From Stenogyne calaminthoides (taxonomy: Eukaryota > Streptophyta > Magnoliopsida > Lamiales > Lamiaceae): 64,000 nucleotides of DNA. Location: assembly GCA_037126765.1 (NCBI GenBank), contig JBBCBC010000007.1:28839667-28903666 (forward strand), given 5' to 3'. Below the pieces are notes generated by a model. That model was not told the origin of the DNA. It saw nothing but the letters and a program-made list of their open reading frames with translations, and made no database searches. Below, piece by piece: positions 28,871-41,500 of the stretch; position 1 is the stretch's first letter, and every line of letters starts with the position of its first letter. A program made the position numbers and the translations under genes.

Positions 28871-31800
28871 ATCCGGTGGGTATGTTTTAGATGGACGGCG
28901 AAGCGGTGAGACATGTAGAGGACTTCAAGACGTTTCATAAACATGGTTATAATAGGAAAACGGATACCCGAGTCAAAAGTTATGTCCAAAACAGTTTTCA
29001 CCATCCAATGGCCAAAACCCCAATCGCCGTTTCCGGATCCTCCATCCGACATCGCTCATCATTTTGATCAAAATCACAAAAAGAACAAGAAAAATCCTAC
29101 TACAGTGATCTATGAAAAAAAATACCTATACTACCCACTCATATTATCCGTTGGGAAAAACGATTACAATATCACACGAGGGTTGCGATAGAGAAAAATA
29201 TTATAATACTATCCGGTGGGTAAGTTTTAGAGGGACGGCGAAGCTGTGAGACATGTATAGGACTTCAAGACATTTCCGAAACATGGTTATAATAGGAAAA
29301 CGGACACCCGAGTCAAAAGTTATGGCCTAAAACAGTTTTCACCATCCAATGGCCAAAACCCCAATCGCCGTTTCCAGATCCTCCATCCGACATCGCTCAT
29401 CCTTTTGATCAAAATTACAAAAAGAAAAAGCAAAACCCTACTATAGTGATCTATGAAAAAAAAATGCTTATACTACCCACTCATATTATCCGTTGGGAAA
29501 AACGATTACAATATCACTCGAGGGTTGCGATAGAGAAAAATATTATAATACTATCCGGTGATTCAGTTTTAGAGAGAAGTCGAAGCTGTGAGACATGTAG
29601 AGGACTTCAAGACGTTTCCGAAACATGGTTATAATAGGAAAACGGACACCCGAGTCAAAAGTTATGGCCAAAACAGTTTCCACCATCCAAAGGCCAAAAC
29701 CCCAATCGCCGTTTCCAGATCCTCCATCCGACATCGCTCATGCTTTTGATCAAAATTACAAAAAGAACAAGCAAAACCCTACTATAGTGATCTATGAAAA
29801 AAAATGCCTATACTACACACTCATATTATCCGTTGGGAAAAACGATTACAATATCACACGAGGGTTGCGATAGAGAAAAAAATATTATAATACTATCCAA
29901 AGTGGGTAAGTTTTAAAGGGACGACGAAGTTTTGAGACATGTAGAGGACTTCAAGACATTTTCCGAAACATGGTTATAATAGGAAAACGGACACCGAGTC
30001 AAAAAGTTATGGCCAAAAACAGTTTTCACCATCCAATGGCCAAAACCCCAATCGCCGCTTTCCATCCTCCATCCGACATCGCTCATCCTTTTGATCAAAA
30101 TTACAAAAAGAACAAGCAAAACCCTACTACAAAGGATCTATGAAAAAAAAATGCCTATACTACCCACTCATATTATCCGTTGGGAAAAACGAATTACAAT
30201 ATCACACGAGGGTTGCAATAGAGAAAAATATTATAATACTATTTGGTGGGTCAGTTTTAGAGGACGGACGAAGCCTGTGAGACATGTAGAGGACTTCAAG
30301 ACATTTCCGAAACATGGTTATAATAGGAAAACAGACACCCGAGTCAAAAGTTATGGCCAAAACAGTTTCCACCATCCAATGTCCAAAACCCCAATCGCCG
30401 TTTCTAGATACTTCATCCGACATCGATCATCCTTTTGATCAAAATTACAAAAAGAACAAGAAAAACCCTACTACAGTGATCTATGAAAAAAAAATGCCTA
30501 TACTACCCACTCATATTATCCGTTGGGAAAAACGATTACAATATCACACGAGGGTTGCGATAGAGAAAAATATTATAATACTATCCGGTGTGTCAATTTT
30601 AGAGGGACGGCGAAGAAGTGAGACATGTAGAGGACTTCAAGATGTTTTTCCGAAACATGGTTATAATAGGAAAACGGACACCCGAGTCAAAAGTTATGGC
30701 CAAAACAGTGTTCACCATCCAATGGCCAAAACCCCAATCGTCGTTTCCAGATCCTCCATCCAACATCGCTCATGCTTTTGATCAAAATTACAGAAAGAAC
30801 AATCAAAACCCTACTACAGTGATCTATGAAAAAAAATGTCTATACTACCCAATCATATTATCCGTTTGTAAAAACGATTACAATATCACACGAGGGTTGT
30901 GATAGAGAAAAATATTATAATACTATCTGGTGGGTAAGTTTTAGAGGGACGGCGAAGCTGTGAGACATAAAGAGGACTTCAAGACGTTTCAGAAACATGG
31001 TTATAATAGGAAAACGGACACCCGAGTCAAAAGTTATGGCCAAAATAGTTTTCACCATCCAATGGCCAAAACCCCAATCGCCGTTTCTAGATCCTCCATC
31101 CGCATCGCTCATCCTTTTGATCAAAATTACAAAAAGAACAAGCAAAAACCCTACTACAATTATGATGATCTATGAAAAAAAATGCCTATACTACCCACTC
31201 ATATTATCCGTTGGGAAAAACGATTACAATATCACACGAGGGTTGCGATAGAGAAAAATATTATAATACTATCCGGTGGGTCAGTTTTAGAGGGACGCGA
31301 AGAAGGTGAGACATGTAGAGGACTTCAAGACATTTTTCAAAACATGGTTATAATAGGAAAACGGACACCGAGTCAAAAGTTATGGCCAAAAAAAGTTTTC
31401 ACCATCCAATGGCCAAAACCCCAATCGCCGCTTTCCAGATCCTCCATCCGACATCGCTCATCCTTTTGATCAAAATTACAAAAAGAACAAGCAAAACCCT
31501 ACTACAAAGGATCTATGAAAAAAAAAAAATGCCTATACTACCCACTCATATTATCCGCTTTGGGAAAACGATTACAATATCACACGAGGGTTGCGATAGA
31601 GAAAAATATTATAATACTATCCGGTGGTTTAGTTTTAGAGGGACGGCGAAGCTGTTAGACATGAAGAGGACTTCAAGACGTTTCCAAAACATGGTTATAA
31701 TAGGAAAATAGGACACCGAAGTCAAAAGTTATGGCCAAAATAGTTTTCACCATCCAATGGCCAAAACCCCAATCACCGCTTTCCAGATCCTCCATCCGAC

Positions 31801-34800
31801 ATCGCCATCCTTTTGATCAAAAACAACAACAAGAACAAGCAAAACCCTACTACAGTGATCATAAAAAAAAATGCCTATACTACCCACTCATATTATCCGT
31901 TGGAAAAAACTATTACAATATCACACGAGGGTTGCGATAGAGAAAAATATTATAATACTATCCAGTTGGTCAATTTTAGAGGGACGACGAAGCTGTGAGA
32001 CATCTAGAGGACTTAAAGACGTTTTCGAAATATGGATATAATAGGAAAAACGGACACCGAGGTCAAAAGTTATGGCCAAAACAATTTTCACCATCCAATG
32101 GCCAAAACCCCAATCGCCATTTTCCAGATCCTCCATCCGACATCGCCATCCTTTTGATCAAAATTACAAAAAGAACAAGCAAAACCCTACTACAAAGGAT
32201 CTATCTAAAAAAAAAATGCCTATACTACCCACTCATATTATCCGTTGGGAAAAACTATTACAATATCACACGAGGGTTGCGATAGAGAAAAATATTATAA
32301 TACTATCCGGTGGGTTAGTTTTAAAGGGACGGCGAAGTTGAGACATGTAGAGGACTTCAAGACGTTTCCGAAACATGGTTATAATAGGAAAAAATAGACA
32401 CCCGAGTCAAAAGTTATGGCCAAAAAACAGTTTTCACCATCCAAAGGCCAAAACCCCAATCGCCGTTTCCAGATCCTCCATCCGACATCGCTCATCCTTT
32501 TGATCAAAATTACAAAAAGAACAAGCAAAACCCTACTACAATGATCTATGAAAAAAAAATGCCTATACTACCCACACATATTATCCGTTGGGAAAAACGA
32601 TTACAATATCACACGAGGGTTGCGATAGAGAAAAAATATTATAATACTATCCGTGGGGTCAGTTTTTAGAGGGACGACGAAAGCTTTGAGACATGTAGAG
32701 GACTTCAAGAAGTTTTAAAACATGGTTATAATAGGAAAAACGGACACCGAAATCAAAAGTTATGTCCAAAAACAGTTTTCACCATCCAATGGCCAAAACC
32801 CCAATCGCCGCTTTCCAGATCCTCCATCCGACATCGCCATCCTTTTGATCAAAATTACAAAAAGAACAAGCAAAACCCTACTACAAAGGATCTATGAAAA
32901 AAAAATGCCTATACTACCCACTCATATTATCCGTTGGGAAAAACGATTACAATATCACACGAGGGTTGCGATAGAGAAAAATATTATAATACTATCCGGT
33001 GTGTCAATTTTAAAGGCACGGCGAAGAAGTGAGACATGTAGAGGACTTCAAGACGTTTTTCCGAAACAAGGTTATAATAGGAAAAAGGACACCCGAGTCA
33101 AAAGTTATGGCCAAAACAGTTTTCACCATCCAATGGCCAAAACCCCAATCGTTGTTTCCAGATCCTCCATCCGACATCGCTCATGCTTTTGATCAAAATT
33201 ACAAAAAGAACATGCAAAACCCTACTACTGTGATCTATGAAAAACAAATGCCTATACTACACCCTCATATTATCAGTTGGGAAAAACGATTACAATATCA
33301 CATGAGGGTTGCGATAGAGAAAAATATTATAATACTATCTGGTGGGTAAGTTTTAATGGGCCGGCAAAGTTGTGACACATGTAGAGGACTTCAAGAAGTT
33401 TCCGAAACATGGTTATAATAGGAAAACAGACACCTGAGTCAAAAGTTATGGCCAAAACAGTTTCCACCATCCAATGGCCAAAACCCCAATCGCCAAGCTC
33501 CAGGATCCTCCATCCGACATCGCCATCCTTTTGATCAAAATTACAAAAAGAACAAGCAAAAACCCTACTACAAAGGATCTATGAAAAAAAAAATGCCTAT
33601 ACTACCCACTCATATTATCCGTTTGGAAAAACGATTACAATATCACACGAGGGTTAAGTGATAGAGAAAAATATTATAATACTATCCAAATGGGTAAGTT
33701 TTAGAGGGACGACAAGCCGTGAGACATGTAGAGGACTTCAAGACGTTTCCGAAACATGGTTATAATAGGAAAAAGGACACCCGAGTCAAAAGTTATGGCC
33801 AAAAAAGTTTTCACCATCCAATGGCCAAAACCCCAATCGCCGTTTCCAGATCCTCCATCCGACATCGCCATCCTTTTGATCAAAATTACAAAAAGAAAAA
33901 GCAAAACCCTACTACAAAGGATCTATGAAAAAAAATGCCTATACTACCCACTCATATTATCCGTTGGGAAAAAACGATTACAATATCACACGAGGGTTGC
34001 GATAGAGAAAAATATTATAATACTATCCGGGGTTTAGTTTTTTAGGGAGACAAAGTTGTGAGACATGTAGAGGACTTCAAGACATTTCCGAAAAACATGG
34101 TTATAATAGGAAAATAGACACCCGAGTCAAAAAGTTATGGCCAAAACAATTTTTCACCATCCAATGGCCAAAACCCCAATAACCGCTTTCCAGATCCTCC
34201 ATCCGACATCGCTCATCCTTTTGATCAAAATTACAACAAGAACAAGCAAAAACCCTACTACAATGATCTATGAAAAAAAAATGCCTATACTACTCACTCA
34301 TATTATCCGTTTGGGGAAAAACTATTACAATATCACACGAGGGTTGCGATAGAGAAAAATATTATAATACTATCCGGTGGGTCAGTTTTTAGAGGGACGA
34401 CGAAGCTTTGAGAGACATGTAGAGGACTTCAAGACATTTTAAAACATGGATATAATAGGAAAACGGACACCCGAGTCAAAAGTTATGGCCAAAATAGTTT
34501 TCACCATCCAATGGCCAAAACCCCAATCGCCGCTTTCCAGATCCTCCATCCGACATCGCCATCCTTTTGATCAAAATTACAAAAAGAACAAGCAAAACCC
34601 TACTACAAAGATCTATGAAAAAAAATGCCTATACTACCCACTCATATTATCCGTTGGGAAAAACGATTACAATATCACACGAGGGTTGAGATAGAGAAAA
34701 ATATTATAATACTATCCGGTGGGTAAGTTTTAGAGGGACGGCGAAGCTGTGAGACATGTAGAGGACTTCAAGACGTTTCCGAAACATGGTTATAATAGGA

Positions 34801-35492
34801 AAAAATGGACACCGAGTCAAAAGTTATGGCCAAAACAGTTTTCCACCATCCAAAGGCCAAAACCCCAATCGCCGCTTTCCGATCCCTCCATCCGACATCG
34901 CTCATCCTTTTGATCAAAATTACAAAAAGAACAAGCAAAACCCTACTACAGTGATCCATGAAAAAAAAATGCCTATACTACCCACTCATATTATCCGTTG
35001 GGAAAAAACGATTACAATATCACACGAGGGTTGCGATAGAGAAAAATATTATAATACTATCCGGTGGGTAAGTTTTAAAGGGACGACAAAGCTGTGAGAC
35101 ATGTAGAGGACTTCAAGACGTTTAAAAACATGGTTATAATAGGAAAAATGGACACACCGAGTCAAAAGTTATGGACAAAAATAGTTTTCACCATCCAATG
35201 GCCAAAACCCCAATCGCCGCTTCCAGATCCTCCATCCGACATCGCCATCCTTTTGATCAAAATTACAAAAAGAACAAGCAAAACCCTACTACAATGATCT
35301 ATGAAAAAAAAAAATGCCTATACTACCCACTCATATTATCCGTTGGGAAAAACAATTACAATATCACACGAGGGTTGCGATAGAGAAAAATATTATAATA
35401 CTATCCGGTGGGTAAGTTTTAGAGGGACGGCGAAGCTGTGAGACATGTAGAGGACTTCAAGACGTTTTTGAAACATGGTTATAATAGGAAAA

Positions 35493-35519
35493 CGGACACC
35501 CGAGTCAAAAGTTATGGCC
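35493..35519 (+). other. Conserved satellite block, legume-satellite-like
   Basis: This block reads CGGACACCCGAGTC then AAAAGTTATGGCC and is one of the best-kept parts of the monomer across the array. Its usual changes are ACACC/ACACCC, CGAGTC/CGAATC, TTAAGG for TTATGG, and TATGTCC for TATGGCC. From memory, soybean CentGm repeats carry a similar run (CCGAGTGAAAAG then TTATGACC). I could not align them, so the similarity is a lead and not a demonstrated homology. No binding protein is implied. Confidence 0.45.
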
Positions 35520-35550
35520 AAAACAGTTTTCACCATCCAATGGCCAAAAC
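35514..35550 (+). repeat. Internal direct repeat ATGGCCAAAAC x2 with a short dyad
   Basis: ATGGCCAAAAC occurs at 35514-35524 and again at 35540-35550, a 26-bp offset, within nearly every monomer. The first copy runs into AAAAC-A-GTTTT (35520-35530), a 5-bp perfect dyad around one base. The dyad is lost in monomers reading AAAACAATTTT or AAAACAGTTTCC. The direct repeat gives a natural substrate for 26-bp slippage, yet no monomer I read shows that deletion. A structural role for the dyad is speculation. Confidence 0.7.
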
Positions 35551-38500
35551 CCCAATCGCCGTTTCCAGATCCTCCATCCGACATCGATCATCCTTTTGAT
35601 CAAAATTACAAAAAGAACAAGCAAAACCCTACTACAGTGATCTATAAAAAAAAATGCCTATACTACCCACTCATATTATCCGTTGGGAAAAACGATTACA
35701 ATATCACACGAGGGTTGCGATAGAGAAAAATATTATAATACTATCCGGTGGGTCAATTTTAGAGGGACGACGAAGAAGTGAGACATGTAGAGGACTTCAA
35801 GACGTTTCCGAAACATGGTTATAATAGGAAAACGGACACCCGAGTCAAAAGTTATGGCCAAAACAGTTTTCACCATCCAATGGCCAAAACCCCAATCGCC
35901 GTTTCCAGATCCTCCATCCGACATCGCTCATCCTTTTGATCAAAATTACAAAAAGAACAAGCAAAACCCTACTACAATGATCTATGAAAAAAAAAAAATG
36001 CCTATACTACCCACTCATATTATCCGGTGGGAAAAACGATTAAAATATCACACGGGGTTGCGATAGAGAAAAATATTATAATACTATCCGGTGGGTAAGT
36101 TTAAAGGGACTTTCAATAGTCTGAGACATGTAGAGGACTTCAAGACGTTTCCAAACATGGTTATAATAGGAAAACAGACACCTGAGTAAAAAGTTATGGC
36201 CAAAATAGTTTCCACCATCCAATGGCCAAAACCCCAATCGCCGTTTCCAGATCCTCCATCCGACATCGCTCATCCTTTTGATCAAAATTACAAAAAGAAC
36301 AAGCAAAACCCTACTACAGTGATCTATGAAAAAAAAAATGCCTATACTACCCACTCATATTATCCGTTGGGAAAAACGATTACAATATCACACGAGGGTT
36401 GTGATAGAGAAAAATATTATAATACTATCCGGTGGGTAAGTTTTAGAGGGATGGCGAAGTTGTGAGACATGTAGAGGACTTCAAGACGTTTTTGAAACAT
36501 GGTTATAATAGGAAAACGGATACACCGAAGTCAAAAAGTTATGTTCAAAACAAGTTTTCACCATCCAATGGCCAAAACCCCAATCGCCGCTTTCCATATC
36601 CTCCATCCGACATCGCCATCCTTTTGATCAAAATTACAAAAAGAACAAGCAAAACCCTACTACAAAGGATCTATGAAAAAAAAATGCCTATACTACCCAC
36701 TTATATTATCCGTTGGGAAAAACGATTACAATATCACACGAGGGTTGCGATAGAGAAAAAAATATTATAATACTATCCGGTGGGTCAATTTTAGAGGGAC
36801 GGCATAAGAAGTGAGACATGTAGAGGACTTCAAGACGTTTTTCAAACATGGTTATAATAGGAAAAACGACACCGAGTCAAAAAAGTTATGGCCAAAAAAT
36901 AGTTTCCACCATCCAATGGCCAAAAACCCCAATCGCCATTTTTCGGATCCTCCATCCGACATCGCCATCCTTTTGATTAAAATTACAAAAAGAACAAGCA
37001 AAACCCTACTACAAAGGATCTATGAAAAAAAAAATGCCTATACTACCCACTCATATTATCCATGGGAAAAACGATTAAAATATCACACGAGGGTTGCGAT
37101 AGAGAAAAATATTATAATACTATCCGGTGGGTAAGTTTTAGAGGGACGGCGAAGCTGTGAGACATGTAGAGGACTTCAAGACGTTTCCAAAACATGGTTA
37201 TAATAGGAAAACGGACACCCGAGTCAAAAGTTATGGCCAAAACAGTTTTCACCATCCAATGGCCAAAACCCCAATCGCCGTTTCCAGATCCTCCATCCGA
37301 CATCGCTCATCCTTATGAACAAAATTACAAAAAGAACAAGCAAAACCCTACTACAAAGGATCTATGAAAAAAAAATGCCTATACTACCCACTCATATTAT
37401 CCGTTGGGAAAAACGATTACAATATCACACGAGGGTTGTGATAGAGAAAAATATTATAATACTATCCGTGGGTAAGTTTTTAGAGGGACGAAAAGCTGTG
37501 AGACATGTAGAGGACTTCAAGACGCGTTTCAAACATGGTTATAATAGGAAAAAAATGACACCGAAATCAAAAGTTATGGCCAAAATAGTTTTTCACCATC
37601 CAATGGCCAAAACCCCAATCGCCGCTTTCCAGATCCTCCATCCGACATAGGTCATCCTTGCGATCAAAATTATAACAACAACAAGCAAAACCCTACTACA
37701 GTGATCTATGAAAAAAATGCCTATACTACCCACTTATATTATCCGTTGGGAAAAACGATTACAATATCACACGAGGGTTGCGATAGAGAAAAATATTATA
37801 ATACTATCCGGAGGGTCAGTTTTAGAGGGACGACGAAGAAGAGACATGTAGAGGACTTCAAGACGTTTCCGAAACATGGTTATAATACGAAAATGGACAC
37901 CCGAGTCAAAAGTTATGGCCAAAAACAGGTTTTCACCATCCAATGGCCAAAACCCCAATCGCCGCTTTCCAGATCCTCCATCCGACATCGCCATCCTTTT
38001 GATCAAAATTACAAAAAGAACAAGCAAAACCCTACTACAAAGATCTATGAAAAAAAATGCCTATACTACCCACTCATATTATCCGCTTTGGAAAAACGAT
38101 TAAAATATCACACGAGGGTTGTGATAGAGAAAATATTATAATACTATCCGGTGGGTAAGTTTTAAAGGGACGGGAAAGTTGTGAGACATGTAGAGGACTT
38201 CAAGACGTTTCCGAAACATGGTTATAATAGGAAAACAGACACCCAAGTCAAAAGTTATGGCCAAAATAGTTTTCACCATCCAATGGCCAAAACCCCAATC
38301 GCCGCTTTCCGGATCCTCCATCCGACATCGCCATCCTTTTGAACAAAATTACAAAAAGAACAAGCAAAACCCTACTACAAAGATCTATGAAAAAAAAAAT
38401 GCCTATACTACCCACTCATATTATCCGCTGGGAAAAAACGATTACAATATCACACGAGGGTTGTGATAGAGAAAAATATTATAATACTATCCGGTGGGTC

Positions 38501-41500
38501 AAGTTTTAGAGGACGGACGAAGTTTGTGAGACATGTAGAGGACTTCAAGACGTTTTCGAAACATGGTTATAATAGGAAAATGGACACCCGAGTCAAAAGT
38601 TATGTCCAAAACAAGTTTCACCATCCAATGGCCAAAACCCCAATCGCCGCTTCCGGATCCTCCATCCGACATCTCTCATCCTTTTGATCAAAATTACAAA
38701 AAGAACAAGCAAAACCCTACTACAAATGATCTATGAAAAAAAAAATGCCTATATTACCCACTCATATTATCCGTTGGGAAAAACGATTACAATATCACAC
38801 GAGGGTTGCGATAGAGAAAAAAATATTATAATACTATCCAGGGGTAAGTTTTAGAGGGACGACAAAGCTGTGAGACATGTAGAGGACTTCAAGACATTTC
38901 CGAAACATGGTTATAATAGGAAAACGGACACCCGAGTCAAAAGTTATGGCCAAAACAGGTTTCACCATCCAATGGCCAAAACCCCAATCGCCGTTTCCAG
39001 ATCCTCCATCCGACATCGCCATCCTTTTGATCAAAATTACAAAAAGAACAAGCAAAACCCTACTAAAAAGATCTATGAAAAAAAATGTCTATACTACCCA
39101 AACATATTATCCGTTGGTAAAAAACGATTACAATATCACAACACGAGGGTTGTGATAGAGAAAAAATATTATAATACTATCCGGTGGGTAAGTTTTAGAG
39201 GGACGACAAAGTCTGTGAGACATGTAGAGGACTTCAAGACGTTTTCTAAACATGGTTATAATAGGAAAACGGATACACCGAGTCAAAAGTTATGTCCAAA
39301 AACAGTTTTCACCATCCAATGGCCAAAACCCCAATCGCCGCTTTCCGATCCTCCATCCGACATCGCTCATCCTTTTTGATCAAAATTACAAAAAGAACAA
39401 GCAAAAACCCTAATACAAAGGATCTATGAAAAAAAAATACCTATACTACCCACTCATATTATCCGTTAGGAAAAACGATTACAATATCACACGAGGGTTG
39501 CGATAGAGAAAAATATTATAATACTATCCAAAGGGTAAGTTTTAGAGGGACGACGAAGCTGTGAGACATGTAGAGGACTTCAAGACATTTCAAACATGGT
39601 TATAATAGGAAAAACGGACACCCGAGTCAAAAAGTTATGGCCAAAAACAGTTTTCCACCATCCAATGGCCAAAACCCCAATCGCCGCTTCCGATCCTCCA
39701 TCCGACATCGCCATCCTTTTGATCAAAATTACAAAAAGAACAAGCAAAACCCTACTACAAAGATCTATGAAAAAAAAATGCCTATACTACCCACTCATAT
39801 TATCCGTTGGGAAAAAACAATTACAATATCACACGAGGGTTGTGATAGAGAAAAAATATTATAATACTATTTGGTGGGTCAGTTTAGAGGGACGGCGAAA
39901 CTGTGAGACATGTAGAGGACTTCAAGACGTTTCCAAACATGGTTATAATAGGAAAACGGACACCCGAGTCAAAAGTTATGGCCAAAACAGGTTTTCACCA
40001 TCCAATGGCCAAAACCCCAATCGCCGTTTCCAGATCCTCCATCCGACATCGGTCATCCTTTTGATCAAAATTACAAAAGAACAAGCAAAACCCTACTACA
40101 GTGATCTATGAAAAAAAAAATGCCTATACTACCCACTCATATTATCCGTTGGGAAAAACGATTACAATATCACACTAGGGTTGCGATAGAGAAAAATATT
40201 ATAATACTATCCGGTGGGTCAATTTTAGAGGGAAGGACGAAGCTGTGAGACATGTAGAGGACTTCAAGACGTTTTTTCAAACATGGTTATAATAGGAAAA
40301 CGGACACCCGAGTCAAAAGTTATGGCCAAAAACAGTTTTCACCATCCAATGGCCAAAAAAGCCCAATCGCCGCTTCCAGATCCTCCATCCGACATCGCCA
40401 TCCTTTTGATTAAAATTACAAAAAGAACAAGCAAAACCCTACTACAAAGATCTATGAAAAAAAAAAATGCCTATACTACCCACTCATATTATCCGTTGGG
40501 AAAAACGATTAAAATATCACACGAGGGTTGCGATAGAGAAAAATATTATAATACTATCCGTGGGTCAGTTTTAGAGGGACGGCAAAGCTGTGAGACATGT
40601 AGAGGATTTCAAGACGTTTCCGAAACATGGTTATAATAGGAAAAATGAGACACCGAGTCAAAAGTTATGGCCAAAAACAGCTTTTCAACATCCAATGGCC
40701 AAAACCCCAATCGCCGCTTTCGGATCCTCCATCCGACATCGCCATCCTTTTGATCAAAATTACAAAAAGAACAAGCAAAACCCTACTACAAAGTGATCTA
40801 TGAAAAAAAAATGTCTATACTACCCACTCATATTATCCGTTGGGAAAAACGATTACAATATCACACGAGGGTTGCGATAGAGAAAAATATTATAATACTA
40901 TCCGGTGGGTCAGTTTTAGAGGGACGACAGAGCTGTGAGACATGTAGAGGACTTCAAGACGTTTCTGAAACATGGTTATAATAGGAAAACGGACTCCCGA
41001 GTCAAAAGTTATGGCAAAAACAAGCCACCATCCAATGGCCAAAAAACCCAATCGCCGCTTTCGGATCCTCCATCCGACATCGCCATCCTTTTGATCAAAA
41101 TTACAAAAAGAACAAGCAAAACCCTACTACAAAGTGATCTATGAAAAAAAAAACCTATACTACCCACTCATATTATCCGTTGGGAAAAAACGATTACAAT
41201 ATCACACGAGGGTTGCGATAGAGAAAAATATTATAATACTATCCTGGTGGGTAAGTTTAGAGGGACGGCAAAGTTGAGACATGTAGAGGACTTCAAGACG
41301 TTTCGTAAAACATGGTTATAATAGGAAAATGGATACCCGAGTCAAAAAGTTATGGCCAAAAACAGTTTTTCACCATCCAATGGCCAAAACCCCAATCCCC
41401 GCTTTCCGGATCCTCCATCCGACATCGCCATCCTTTTGATCAAAATTACAAAAAGAAAAGCAAAACCCTACTACAAAGGATCTATGAAAAAAAAATGCCT

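Larger units (their letters stand above)
20300..29500 (+). repeat. Higher-order-repeat-rich block 1
   Basis: Monomers here fall into recognisable subtypes. Q is described at 4733. D begins ATGGATATAATAGG. GI has GGAATACRGACACCTGA and an AAGAACATGC run. GS has CTACAGGATC, ATGATAAATAAATGCC and ACTGATATT. AAGG has TTAAGGCC. GTCC has GGATACCCGA and TTATGTCC. The order read from start positions is Q 20415, D 20755, AAGG 21097, GTCC 21438, GI 21777, GS 22117, AAGG 22457, GS 22798, AAGG 23138, Q 23479, D 23819, GI 24158, GS 24499, Q 24841, D 25188, GI-like 25537, GS 25881, AAGG 26222, AAGG ~26563, GTCC 26903, Q-like 27243, D 27582, GI 27922, GS 28262, AAGG 28602, GTCC 28943. The Q-D-GI-GS order repeats, with insertions. 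Confidence 0.8.
35475..35814 (+). repeat. Reference monomer (near-consensus, exactly 340 bp)
   Basis: This copy and the next one (35815-36156) lack most private variants, so they serve well as a phase reference. The order of landmarks is as follows. The start motif ATGGTTATAATAGG is at 35475. The block CACCCGAGTCAAAAG plus TTATGGCC lies within 35493-35519. The dyad AAAACAGTTTT is at 35520-35530, and a second ATGGCCAAAAC at 35540-35550. A C-rich stretch TCCAGATCCTCCATCCGAC follows around 35564-35582. Next come an A-rich stretch (35600-35627), an A-run near 35646-35654, ACTACCCACTCATATTATCC near 35662-35681, ATATTATAATACTATCC near 35730-35746, and GACATGTAGAGGACTTCAAG near 35782-35801. The choice of start is arbitrary. 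The 340-bp length is about two nucleosomal ~170-bp lengths, but I could not see a convincing half-unit duplication. Confidence 0.9.

Noticed and set aside
35481..35488. TATAAT box as a promoter
   Set aside because: TATAAT in GGTTATAATAGG and ATTATAATAC recurs in AT-rich satellite without any linked gene or start-site context.
35493..35515. CENP-B-box-like sequence in CACCCGAGTCAAAAG
   Set aside because: Only the CCCG part fits the reverse complement of the mammalian CENP-B box. The required CGAA at the other end is absent, and plants have no established CENP-B box system.
35475..35814. Monomer as an ancient dimer of two ~170-bp halves
   Set aside because: Comparing the halves by eye I found only short shared words (TTATAATA, GGCCAAAA) and no collinear similarity. 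A self-alignment of the consensus would settle it.
35733..35924. Minus-strand 63-codon ORF repeated in many monomers
   Set aside because: The frame is present or absent according to single satellite variants, has no ribosome-entry or splice context, and shows no bias against frame-breaking indels.
39400..39420. Telomere-like CCCTAA within AACCCTAATAC
   Set aside because: It occurs as a single unit made by a one-base change in the ordinary AACCCTACTAC motif, with no tandem CCCTAAA repeats.
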